The notes beneath the pieces were generated by a model, which was not told the DNA's origin, searched no databases, and saw only the letters and a list, made by a program, of their open reading frames with translations. Source: a bacterium HR41 (GTDB lineage: Bacteria > Actinomycetota > Thermoleophilia > Solirubrobacterales > Thermoleophilaceae). From it: 9,959 nt of DNA. How positions within the stretch are numbered: the stretch's first letter is position 1; every line of letters starts with the position of its first letter. The stretch lies in NCBI GenBank assembly GCA_002898855.1, contig BEIR01000025.1, forward strand, positions 1 to 9,959. Direction: 5' to 3'. Below are positions 1 through 5,698 of this stretch, piece after piece. The translations under genes and the position numbers were made by a program.

Positions 1-257
1 CTCGCGAACACCGTCACGCCGAGCTCGCCGAGCCGCTGCCGGGCGCGAGCGCCGAGCTCGTCGTCGCCGAGGGCGGTGAAAAAGAGCGCGTCGCCGGCGA
101 GACGCGCAAGCTCGACGGCAGCGACGGCGCCGCCCCCCGCAGGCTCGGCGAAGTGGGCGTCGGCGTGCACGATCTCGCCACTTAGCGGCAGCTGTTCCAC
201 GCGGACGAAGTCGCACCACTCGACGTGGCCGACGACCGCGTAGTTCGTCGCGCGCAC
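1..257 (-). CDS. PfkB-family carbohydrate kinase, N-terminal part (runs off the left edge)
   Basis: The first 85 or so residues of a ribokinase/PfkB-type sugar or nucleoside kinase, which transfers the gamma-phosphate of ATP to a sugar hydroxyl. The N-terminus reads MRATNYAVVGHVEWCDFVRV, a first beta strand followed by a substrate-binding loop. Then come the 'PAGGGAVAAVELARLAG' Gly-rich segment, characteristic of the N-terminal PfkB signature, and 'FFTALGDDELG', the next conserved strand and turn. The catalytic GAGD region near the C-terminus lies outside the window, so the substrate cannot be named. The GTG at 255-257 is chosen because the family's N-terminus begins there; the frame is open further upstream, but that stretch overlaps the end of the neighbouring gene. 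The upstream gene stops 23 bases before this start, so the two probably share a transcript. No good Shine-Dalgarno is visible. Confidence 0.85.
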   Translation of the reverse strand, partial: MRATNYAVVGHVEWCDFVRVEQLPLSGEIVHADAHFAEPAGGGAVAAVELARLAGDALFFTALGDDELGARARQRLGELGVTVFA

Positions 258-280
258 GGTGCCCGCGCTGCGAGAGCCGC

Positions 281-784
281 TTAAGGCGTGCCGGGAGCGG
301 GAGCCCCGGCCCCGCCACCGGCAGAGCCGGGCGTAGATCCGCTCGAGGACCCGGACGAACCGCTGCCGCTAGTCCCACCGCCCGCGGCGCTGCCTCCGGA
401 CGCCGAGGGCGCGGAAGCGCCGCCCCCGGCCTGGCCGGGTGTCGCCGTGCCGCTGCTGCCGCTGCCGGCGGAGCGGCCGCCGGTGGAGCCACTCGGGGTG
501 GTCGAAGTTGCGCTCGTGCCGGTTGTGTCGCTACCCGTGTTCGACGAGCCACCGCTCAAGTTCGCCGGCGGCGGCGGCGAGGGGATCGTCTGGGGAACGC
601 TCTCCTCGGCGCTCCCGCCACCTCCGCCGGAAGCGACTGCGACGACGACGATCAAGAGCACCAACCCGGCCACGACCGCCAGGGCGAGGCGCCGCCGTCG
701 AACAACGGCCGGATCGGGACGGCGGCGCGGTCGGCCACCGCCGCCGCTCGGCGTGCGGAGAAGTCGAGTCGGCTCGTCGTGCAC
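281..784 (-). CDS. Single-pass membrane protein with Gly/Ser/Pro/Thr-rich tail, function unknown
   Basis: I do not recognise a catalytic family. The 167-residue protein has an N-terminal cytoplasmic stretch rich in Arg (about residues 17-32), one strongly hydrophobic helix (about 33-52, LALAVVAGLVLLIVVVAVA), and then roughly 115 residues of low-complexity Gly, Ser, Thr, Pro and Ala. By the positive-inside rule the tail should lie outside the membrane. The tail may be a spacer through the cell wall or a mucin-like glycosylated stretch. The GTG at 782-784 is the only reasonable start, because a TGA lies three codons upstream in frame (same strand). No Shine-Dalgarno is present, and a TAnnnT-type element lies 8 bases upstream, so the message may be leaderless. 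The downstream PfkB kinase starts 23 bases after its stop. The opposite strand is also open here (288-821), but that product is Pro-rich without recognisable features, whereas this frame gives an ordered membrane anchor. Confidence 0.65.
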   Translation of the reverse strand: MHDEPTRLLRTPSGGGGRPRRRPDPAVVRRRRLALAVVAGLVLLIVVVAVASGGGGGSAEESVPQTIPSPPPPANLSGGSSNTGSDTTGTSATSTTPSGSTGGRSAGSGSSGTATPGQAGGGASAPSASGGSAAGGGTSGSGSSGSSSGSTPGSAGGGAGAPAPGTP

Positions 785-877
785 GGCTGTTCACGCTACC
801 ACCGCGTCCGGCGCTCCCTAACGAGCGACCAGCGTCCGCGGTAGCCCCACGCTCGGCGGTGTGGCACGATTGGCGGC
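785..877. promoter_or_regulatory. Divergent intergenic region with candidate leaderless promoters
   Basis: This 93-base gap separates two GTG-started, divergently read genes. On the minus strand, TAGCGT (793-798) fits the TAnnnT -10 pattern and ends 8 bases before the GTG at 784. On the plus strand, CACGAT (865-870) sits 7 bases before the GTG at 878. At that distance transcription would begin at or next to the start codon, consistent with the lack of a Shine-Dalgarno before either gene. Neither side has a convincing -35. This is a weak motif-based call. Confidence 0.3.
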
Positions 878-1297
878 GTGAAAAGCGAACGTCGCGCGCC
901 GCGGCCACCCCTCGACCCGAGCGGGATCGAAGAGCCGCACGACATCCTTGCGGCCGAGCAGTTCGCGGTTCCCGCTCCCGACGCGCGCCGTCCGCCCGCC
1001 GATCCGACCGGTATAGACGAGCCGCACGACGTTCTCGCCGCCGACCAGTTCGCGATGCCGGCGCCGCCCGAGCGAGCGCCGGTAGATCCGAGTGGGATCG
1101 AAGAGCCGCACGACGTTCTTGCCGCCGAGCAGTTCGCGGTTCCCGCGCCCGACACCGCGGGAAGCGCCGGCAGCGGGCCGCCGGCGAACGCCGCGAGCAG
1201 CCAGCGGCCGCGCGAGCGCCGCGTTGCTGCGATCGCCGCTGCGGTGGCGGCGGCTACGTTCGCTGCGCTCTCGCTCGTGCGGCGCGCGCGCCGTTAG
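878..1297 (+). CDS. Small tail-anchored protein with three 22-residue 'DPSGIEEPHDVLAAEQFAVPAP'-type repeats (split motif, see evidence)
   Basis: A 139-residue protein with no family I can name. Residues 13-34, 42-63 and 70-91 are three copies of one unit: 'DPSGIEEPHDVLA' followed by 'AEQFAVPAP', with conservative changes only (S/T, E/D, I/V, V/M). The spacers are short and rich in Pro, Ala and Arg. Residues 92-115 form a Gly/Ser/Ala then Arg-rich linker. Residues 116-134 (VAAIAAAVAAATFAALSLV) form one membrane helix followed by RRARR, the layout of a tail-anchored protein whose repeats face the cytoplasm. There is no signal peptide. The invariant acidic and aromatic positions with no predicted fold suggest a multivalent peptide motif that binds a partner protein; that role is inference. 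The start is GTG 878, with no clear Shine-Dalgarno. It is divergent from the membrane protein gene at 281-784, which has a similarly simple build, and the two could be co-regulated. Confidence 0.75.
   Translation: MKSERRAPRPPLDPSGIEEPHDILAAEQFAVPAPDARRPPADPTGIDEPHDVLAADQFAMPAPPERAPVDPSGIEEPHDVLAAEQFAVPAPDTAGSAGSGPPANAASSQRPRERRVAAIAAAVAAATFAALSLVRRARR
914..1150 (+). repeat. Three in-frame 66-base repeats inside the 878-1297 gene
   Basis: The units lie at 914-979, 1001-1066 and 1085-1150, with spacers of 21 and 18 bases. Units 1 and 3 differ at only about 6 of 66 positions, while units 2 and 3 differ at about 11. The outer copies are therefore more alike than neighbours, which points to gene conversion or a later duplication. 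Most differences between units 1 and 3 are silent. Confidence 0.9.
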
Positions 1298-1299
1298 TA

Positions 1300-1318
1300 C
1301 TGCGGGCTAGTACCGCAG
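1300..1318. terminator. Small hairpin between convergent genes
   Basis: CTGCGG (1300-1305) and CCGCAG (1313-1318) form a 6-bp stem around a 7-base loop, in the 31-base gap between the stop at 1297 and the stop at 1329 on the other strand. The position suits a shared terminator, but neither strand has a T-run, so this is only a candidate. Confidence 0.3.
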
Positions 1319-1328
1319 ACCTGCGCCG

Positions 1329-2927
1329 CTAGCCCCGGCGCCGACCCCAGAGCAGGCGGAACAGACGCCCGAGCAAGCGCGTCGTCCGCGCCCGGTAGGG
1401 GAACATGTGGAGATCGCGCTTAGGCGCGAAACGCGTGATGAGGATCGACTGCTTCTTCGTGTACTTGCGGATCCCGTCGGCGCCGTGGCGCGAACCGAGT
1501 CCCGACGCCTTCCAGCCGCCCATCGGCAGCTCTAGCGCCAGGTAGTTGACGAGCGCGTCGTTGACGCAGCAGGCACCGGCCTCGACCTGGCGTGCGACGC
1601 GCATGCCCTTCTCGGTGTCGCGCGTCCACACCGACGCCTGCAGACCGTACGGCGAGTCGTTGGCGAGCCGGATCGCCTCGTCGACGTCGCGGACCTTCAT
1701 GATCGGCAGCGTCGGACCGAACGTCTCTTCGCGCATGCAGAGCATCGAGTGGTCGACATCGGCGATCACCGTCGGCTCAAAGAACAGCCCGTCGCCGTCG
1801 ACGCGTTTGCCGCCGACGAGGATCCGCGCGCCCTTCTCGGCAGCGTCGCGAACGTGCCGCTCGACGATCTCGAGCTGCTCGGGCGAGGTCATCGCCCCGA
1901 CGTCCACGGAGCCGGGGCCGCTCGGCCGCCCGATACGCAGCTTGCGCGCCTTCTCGACGACGAGGCGCACGAACTCGTCGTAGACCGGCTCCTCGACGTA
2001 GACGCGCTCGATCGAGATGCAAGTCTGGCCGGTGTTTTGCATCGAGTAGTAGACGGCAGCGTTGGCCGCCCGCTCGAGGTCAGCATCGGCGAGGACGATC
2101 ATCGGGTCCTTGCCGCCGAGCTCGAGCCCCACCGGCGTAAGCGTGCGCGCGGCGCGCTCCATCACCTTGCGCCCGACCTCCGTCGAGCCGGTGAACATCA
2201 CGTAGTCGACGGCGTCGATCAGCTCGCCGGCCATCCTCCCCGGCATCACCGCGACCTGGAAAACCCCCTCGGGGAACCCGACTTCGCGCGTTCCCTCCTC
2301 GAGTAGCAGCGACGTGAGCGGTGTCAGGCTCGCCGGTTTGAGAATCACCGCGTTCCCTGCGGCGAGCGCCGGAATGCAGTCACCGAAGTTGTTGGTGAGC
2401 GGGTAGTTCCAGGGCCCGATCACGCCGACGAGCCCGACGGGCGCGTAGCGCACGCGCAGCTTGCGCCCGAAGACGAACGGCGAGTTCGAGTGCACCTTCT
2501 CGTCGGCGAGGTATTTGGGCGCGCGCTTCGCCCAGAACCCGAGCGCCTGGGCGGCGTAGCCGACCTCAGCGAGAAGCGCGTCCTCGAACGCCTTGCCGTT
2601 CTCGGCGACGATCGTGTCGGCGATGCGGGTGTCGTTACGCAGCACCCACTGCTGCAGCTCGCGCAAGAGACGACCGCGACCCTCGAAACCGAGCGCCTCC
2701 CACGCCGGTTGCGCAGCGCGGGCGCGCTCGACCATCGCGGCTAGGCCCACCGAATCGACCTGCTCTAGACGAGCGATGACCTCGCCCGTAGCAGGGTTGC
2801 GGACCTCGAGACGGCTGTCGGTGGAGCTGCGACCACTGCTGGAGCTCTCGGCAGCAGCGTGCGCTGCGGCTTGCGCCCCCTCGCCGTCGCTGGTACCGGT
2901 CCTGCGCGCGGTCTCGACCTCAGCCAT
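1329..2927 (-). CDS. NAD(P)-dependent aldehyde dehydrogenase (ALDH superfamily, succinate-semialdehyde-dehydrogenase-like)
   Basis: Oxidises an aldehyde to its carboxylic acid with NAD(P)+. Every ALDH landmark is present: the N-terminal 'RNPATGEV' (43-50), oxyanion-hole Asn174 in GPWNYP (171-176), Lys197 in ILKPAS, the cofactor-loop FTGSTEVG (245-252), general base Glu269 in ELGGKDP, catalytic Cys303 in QNTGQTCISIERV, and Glu401 in EETFGP. The whole pattern resembles the GabD2-like succinic-semialdehyde group, but substrate cannot be settled from motifs. At 532 residues it is longer than the usual 450-500. The first 40 or so residues are Ala/Ser/Thr-rich low complexity, and the last 25 or so are strongly basic and hydrophobic (FPYRARTTRLLGRLFRLLWG), which could hold the enzyme at the membrane. 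The ATG is supported by AGGAGG at 2937-2942, 9 bases upstream. It lies 139 bases downstream of the monooxygenase gene on the same strand, so cotranscription is likely. A TAGGCT at 2964-2969 (minus) could give it a second, weak promoter. Confidence 0.95.
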   Translation of the reverse strand: MAEVETARRTGTSDGEGAQAAAHAAAESSSSGRSSTDSRLEVRNPATGEVIARLEQVDSVGLAAMVERARAAQPAWEALGFEGRGRLLRELQQWVLRNDTRIADTIVAENGKAFEDALLAEVGYAAQALGFWAKRAPKYLADEKVHSNSPFVFGRKLRVRYAPVGLVGVIGPWNYPLTNNFGDCIPALAAGNAVILKPASLTPLTSLLLEEGTREVGFPEGVFQVAVMPGRMAGELIDAVDYVMFTGSTEVGRKVMERAARTLTPVGLELGGKDPMIVLADADLERAANAAVYYSMQNTGQTCISIERVYVEEPVYDEFVRLVVEKARKLRIGRPSGPGSVDVGAMTSPEQLEIVERHVRDAAEKGARILVGGKRVDGDGLFFEPTVIADVDHSMLCMREETFGPTLPIMKVRDVDEAIRLANDSPYGLQASVWTRDTEKGMRVARQVEAGACCVNDALVNYLALELPMGGWKASGLGSRHGADGIRKYTKKQSILITRFAPKRDLHMFPYRARTTRLLGRLFRLLWGRRRG

Positions 2928-3066
2928 CTTTCTCCCCCTCCTGCGATTGCCGGCGGTTCGCTCAGCCTACCGCTCGCGCGATCGTTCGCTTTCCTCCCGC
3001 GCGTAGCGCTAGCCCCACGACACAGTTGTCCCCTTGCCGCCGTGCCCTGCTGCTCGTCGACCTTCC

Positions 3067-4440
3067 CTACGAAGCACCCTGCGTCTGCAAACGCGGGACG
3101 GCGATCGGACTGGGCGCGCTACGCCGAGAGCGCCGCCGCCGCTCGCGCCTGATCGCACGCATGTAGGGATAGAAGTCGACCTGGATGGTGTGGCGCGGCG
3201 AGGCGACGTAGCGCTTGCGCATCTTGCGCTGGTCGCGCTCGATCTCGCGCAGCATCCGCTCGCGGTCGGGCAGAGCGCAGCGCCCGAGCAGAAGATCGGC
3301 GATCCACTCCGATTGAGCTTCCGCGATCGGCATGATCGCGCCCAACGGCTGCACGAGACCGATGAAGTAGAGCCCCGGCCAGTCGGGATGCACCACGTGC
3401 CGGTAGAGCTCGACGCGGTTGTCCTTGGGATCGACGACTTCGCGCGGCAGGAACGGGAAGTCGATCTTGTAGCCGGTGCACCAGACGATCGTGTCCACCT
3501 GGGCGCTCGAGCCGTCCACGAAATGGACGGTGTCGCCGTCGATGCGCGCGATGTTGGGCTTGGGCTTGATCCGCCCGTGTCCGATGCGTGGAAGCAGCTC
3601 CGACGAGATCGTCGGGTGAGCCTCGCCCAACTTGTGGTCGGGCTTGGGAAGACCGTAGTCCTCCATGCGGCCTTGTGTCTTGACGATCAGACGCTGCAGG
3701 TACCAGCGCTGGAGCCGGAAGGGCAGGCGGCTCGTCCACTCGTTGTGGAGCTGGTCGACCGGTTTGCCCTCGATGTACTTGGGAATCACCCACGCGCCGC
3801 GGCGCATCGCCAGATAAGTGATCTTCGACACGCGCGAGCTTTCGCAGGCGATGTCGACAGCCGAGTTGCCGAAACCGAGGACGAGGACGGTGCGGTCGAC
3901 GAAGCGTTCGTCCGGTTCGCGGTAGTAGTGGCTGTGCAGCTGCTCGCCCGCGAAGCTGTCCTGGCCCGGGAACGGCGGCTCCGGGTAACGGGGGTGCCAG
4001 TGGTGGCCGTTGGCCACTAGCACGGCGTCGTAAACGGCGCTGCGACGCTCGCCGGTGTCGACGTTGCGAACCGTGACGAGCCAGCCGTCGTCGCTCGGCT
4101 CGACGCGCTCGACCTCGTGGCGGAACGTGATCTTGTCGCGCAGACCGAAGTGGTCGACGAAGTCGTCGAAGTACTTGGCGATCTGGCTGTGGTGCGGGTA
4201 GTCCGGGTAGTCGTCCGGCATCGGGTAGGAGCGGTACTCCATCATCCGCCGCGAGGTGTTGATGAACAGCGACTTGTAGGCGGACGACATCCCGTTGTCG
4301 TTCTCGTAGCGCCAGTTGCCGCCGACCTGCGAACCGCGCTCGAAACAATCGAAATCGATCCCGTTGGCTTGCATCACCTGGCAAGCCGCGATGCCCGAGG
4401 AACCCGCTCCGACTATGCAAACGCGCCCTATGCGTAGCAC
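3067..4440 (-). CDS. Flavin-containing monooxygenase (FMO family, class B flavoprotein)
   Basis: A 457-residue FAD- and NADPH-dependent monooxygenase that inserts one atom of O2 into a nucleophilic or carbonyl substrate. The first Rossmann motif, GAGSSG (11-16), binds FAD, followed by 'ERGSQVGGNW' (34-43). The family fingerprint FxGxxxHxxxY is present as FAGEQLHSHYY (163-173); its last position is Tyr rather than the Trp typical of Baeyer-Villiger enzymes, so it groups with FMO. The NADPH-binding motif GFGNSA is at 189-194 and the C-terminal 'CTGY' (321-324) is present, so all functional parts are intact. The C-terminus ends in an Arg cluster (about 431-440) and a short unstructured tail. The start is GTG 4438-4440, with GGAG 7 bases upstream and a further GGAGG just before that. 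The aldehyde dehydrogenase follows on the same strand. An ester- or N/S-oxygenating role, or oxidation in hydrocarbon or ketone breakdown, is possible but cannot be decided here. Confidence 0.93.
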   Translation of the reverse strand: MLRIGRVCIVGAGSSGIAACQVMQANGIDFDCFERGSQVGGNWRYENDNGMSSAYKSLFINTSRRMMEYRSYPMPDDYPDYPHHSQIAKYFDDFVDHFGLRDKITFRHEVERVEPSDDGWLVTVRNVDTGERRSAVYDAVLVANGHHWHPRYPEPPFPGQDSFAGEQLHSHYYREPDERFVDRTVLVLGFGNSAVDIACESSRVSKITYLAMRRGAWVIPKYIEGKPVDQLHNEWTSRLPFRLQRWYLQRLIVKTQGRMEDYGLPKPDHKLGEAHPTISSELLPRIGHGRIKPKPNIARIDGDTVHFVDGSSAQVDTIVWCTGYKIDFPFLPREVVDPKDNRVELYRHVVHPDWPGLYFIGLVQPLGAIMPIAEAQSEWIADLLLGRCALPDRERMLREIERDQRKMRKRYVASPRHTIQVDFYPYMRAIRRERRRRSRRSAPSPIAVPRLQTQGAS

Positions 4441-4623
4441 GGTTTCTCCGCTCCCTCCCTGATCGGTCGCTTGGCCTCAGTGGCCTGTGTCGGTGATCGC
4501 GGCGGCTGCATCGCCGCGCCGTGCGCGGAGGCACCAGCGACCCGGCACCGGCGCAAGCCTAGGAAAGGCTGCGCGGCGCTCGCCGCTGTGCGCACCCTGG
4601 CAGAGCAGCCGCCCCGAGCTCCC

Positions 4624-4638
4624 TTAACACCATGTCAA
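4624..4638. promoter_or_regulatory. Candidate operator: TTAACA-CCA-TGTCAA dyad
   Basis: TTAACA (4624-4629) and TGTCAA (4633-4638) form a near-perfect dyad (5 of 6 pairs) around CCA. It covers the end of the candidate -10 and the expected start site of the monooxygenase promoter, where a repressor would block transcription. Size and symmetry suit a small dimeric regulator such as a TetR-type protein. No such regulator is encoded in the window. Confidence 0.4.
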
Positions 4639-4666
4639 TTTAGCACTTGGCTGGCGAGCCAGCCAA
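4637..4666 (-). promoter_or_regulatory. Candidate promoter of the monooxygenase-aldehyde dehydrogenase pair
   Basis: Read on the minus strand, an extended -10, TGCTAAATT (4645-4637), fits TGn plus TAnnnT. TTGGCT (4666-4661) matches TTGACA at four of six positions with an 18-base spacer. Transcription would start near 4630, giving a leader of about 190 bases before the GTG at 4440. This is the only AT-rich patch in the gap, which supports the assignment. The call rests on motif matching alone. Confidence 0.42.
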
Positions 4667-4667
4667 G
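4646..4667. repeat. Perfect 10-bp inverted repeat (CTTGGCTGGC-GA-GCCAGCCAAG)
   Basis: The arms 4646-4655 and 4658-4667 are exact complements separated by two bases. The minus-strand copy contains the candidate -35 (TTGGCT), so it could be a second operator. As RNA it would fold into a tight hairpin, and on the minus strand it is followed by AT-rich TGCTAAATTG, so it might instead slow transcription arriving from the secreted-protein gene. Confidence 0.75.
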
Positions 4668-4718
4668 ATCCGGAGCGACGCGCGCCGCGAGACGCTGGAC
4701 GAACCGTGGCGCGAACGC

Positions 4719-4753
4719 GGGCGGGGTCTCCGCACCTGGCGAAGACCCCGCCC
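4719..4753. repeat. Perfect 11-bp inverted repeat with 13-base loop
   Basis: GGGCGGGGTCT (4719-4729) pairs exactly with AGACCCCGCCC (4743-4753). It lies just before the terminator hairpin at 4767-4788. It could be the main stem of a plus-strand RNA, or a factor-assisted terminator for the minus-strand gene ending at 4808; there is no T-run on the minus side. Confidence 0.7.
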
Positions 4754-4766
4754 CGACCCTCTGCAC

Positions 4767-4788
4767 CGGCGCTGGGCGCCGTTTTTTT
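4767..4788 (+). terminator. Intrinsic terminator on the plus strand (hairpin plus T7)
   Basis: CGGCGC (4767-4772) and GCGCCG (4776-4781) pair perfectly around TGG and run directly into seven T (4782-4788). This is a textbook rho-independent terminator for plus-strand transcription. It does not work for the minus strand, where the A-run comes before the stem and no T-run follows. Both flanking protein genes are on the minus strand, so it has no evident client gene. Confidence 0.75.
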
Positions 4789-4807
4789 CTCGTCTGGCGC
4801 GAGCCCG

Positions 4808-5500
4808 TCAGACCGTGCCAGGAGAGCTCGACCCCTCTCCAGCGCCGGAGCCGGGAGCACCCTGGCCGCTTCCTCCGTTCGGGTGCTCGTTCGGCTGCCC
4901 GCCGTGGGCGTCGCCGTTCGGCTCCGGTTGTTCGCTCTCCTGGCCGGCGCGAGCCCGCTGTGACACGCACTTGCCGAAGGCGTTGCGCTTGTTGCGGTTG
5001 GTGCCGTACTTCTCCGCGAAAGCCTGCGGATCCTGGCTGCGCTCGGCCCGGCAAGCGGCAGCCGCGTTGTGCTCGGCCTCGATCTCTTCGCGGTCAGCGC
5101 GGTCTTGCTTCGCGGCGATCACCCGCATCTTCTGCGAGACGCAGCGCCCAAGCGCGTTGCGGCGGTTGCGGTTGGTGCCGTACTTCTCCGCGAAAGCAGC
5201 CGGGTCCTGGGCACGCTCGGTCTTGCAGTCCTTGAGCGCCTGGCGCCGCGCCTGCGCCGCTTCGCGTAGCGCGTCCCTGGTGCGCACCTTGACGCAGTGC
5301 CCGAGCCCGAGCGAACCGTACTTGGCGCGGAACGCTGCCCGGGTGGCGTCGGTGCTACCACGCTCGAGCTGGCACTCGCGCTTGGCCTCGCGCACCGCCG
5401 CTTTGAGCTCGGCCTTCGACGGCTTGCCGACCGCTGCGGCCGGCACGATCGCCGCCACCGCCGTAGCTACCCCCACCCATCTGAAAACTCTTGCTCGCAT
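4808..5500 (-). CDS. Secreted protein with three Cys-pair 'YGTN' repeats, function unknown
   Basis: A 230-residue protein. Residues 1-25 are a signal peptide (Arg-containing start, hydrophobic core VGVATAVAAIVPAAA, likely cut before KPSK). The mature part carries three related units, each opening with a Cys in a charged helix, followed by 'F..KYG' and closed by a 'GxC V' turn: C43-C69, C92-C120 and C150-C178. Units 2 and 3 are nearly identical: 'ER.QDP.AFAEKYGTNRN', then '.RNA.G.CVSQ'. Unit 1 is degenerate, lacking the TN..NA part. All six cysteines fall into these pairs, which suggests one disulfide per unit outside the cytoplasm. The last 45 or so residues are a Gly/Pro/Ser/Glu-rich tail. 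The frame is open upstream to 5755, but ATG 5498-5500 is chosen because GGAGG lies 8 bases before it and the signal peptide begins there. It is divergent from the ECF sigma gene and may be its target. I recall similar repeats from actinobacterial hypothetical proteins but know no function. Confidence 0.85.
   Translation of the reverse strand: MRARVFRWVGVATAVAAIVPAAAVGKPSKAELKAAVREAKRECQLERGSTDATRAAFRAKYGSLGLGHCVKVRTRDALREAAQARRQALKDCKTERAQDPAAFAEKYGTNRNRRNALGRCVSQKMRVIAAKQDRADREEIEAEHNAAAACRAERSQDPQAFAEKYGTNRNKRNAFGKCVSQRARAGQESEQPEPNGDAHGGQPNEHPNGGSGQGAPGSGAGEGSSSPGTV
4981..5230 (-). repeat. Internal duplication in the Cys-repeat gene (174-base period)
   Basis: Blocks 4981-5056 and 5155-5230 are similar and share an exact 33-base run (4991-5023 and 5165-5197). 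The period is 58 codons, so the duplication keeps frame. The third, N-terminal unit has diverged beyond easy DNA-level recognition, so the two C-terminal units are the younger pair. Confidence 0.9.
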
Positions 5501-5649
5501 CTCCTCTGCCTCCGCTCCACTGCGTTGCTGTAACCGCGGATTCCTCTCTCTAGTTACGCCCCTTAAACGCGCGCGCCGGGACGAGGTTCGCGAGTTTCCG
5601 AAAAATCGTTGTCCGCGGCCGCCGTCGTGCTCGGAGAGGACATCCCCGC

Positions 5650-5674
5650 GCAACTTTCGAACCTGCCGAACGTC
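5650..5674 (+). promoter_or_regulatory. Candidate ECF-type promoter of the sigma factor gene
   Basis: GCAAC (5650-5654), followed by TTT, and CGTC (5671-5674) are separated by 16 bases, the usual ECF sigma layout of an AAC-containing -35 and a CGTC -10. Transcription would begin near 5681, just before the AGGAGG at 5684-5689. Self-regulation is common in ECF sigma genes, so this may be the factor's own target site. The rest of the 277-base gap 5501-5777 holds only the leader ORF below and a probable but unassigned minus-strand promoter for the gene at 4808-5500. Confidence 0.4.
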
Positions 5675-5698
5675 CACGCGTTTAGGAGGACGTGAAGC

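Larger units (their letters stand above)
4441..4807. other. 367-base gene-free region with dyads, candidate promoter and a plus-strand terminator
   Basis: I see no convincing protein gene here. Long frames that cross it on the plus strand run through the terminator at 4767-4788 and have no Shine-Dalgarno or recognisable domain. Bases 4441-4620 contain several short GC hairpins, such as AGCCT/AGGCT flanked by GCGC at 4551-4574 and GCGGCG/CGCCGC at about 4572-4585, which may be chance in such GC-rich DNA. Bases 4621-4645 are a short AT-rich island with the candidate monooxygenase promoter. Bases 4646-4788 hold three perfect stems, listed separately. Confidence 0.6.

Noticed and set aside
288..821. 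Plus-strand Pro-rich frame opposite the membrane protein at 281-784
   Set aside because: It lacks ordered segments, whereas the minus frame encodes a clean basic-then-hydrophobic anchor. Some doubt remains, because both frames are low complexity.
3034..4020. Long plus-strand open frame (328 codons) opposite the monooxygenase gene
   Set aside because: It mirrors a gene with every FMO motif in place, has no ribosome-binding site or recognisable domain, and arises from GC-rich codon use on the other strand.
3119..4534. Second minus-strand frame of 471 codons overlapping the monooxygenase
   Set aside because: The product is an Arg/Pro-rich string typical of a shifted frame; the frame ending at 3067 carries the real motifs.
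4633..4638. Perfect TTGACA on the minus strand as a -35 box
   Set aside because: At 16-18 bases downstream only GC-rich sequence follows (GGGGCG at 17), with no -10. It fits better as half of the TTAACA/TGTCAA dyad.
4640..4648. TTAGCACTT, resembling half of a CIRCE (HrcA) element
   Set aside because: The second half (GAGTGCTAA at a 9-base distance) is missing and the downstream genes are not chaperones.
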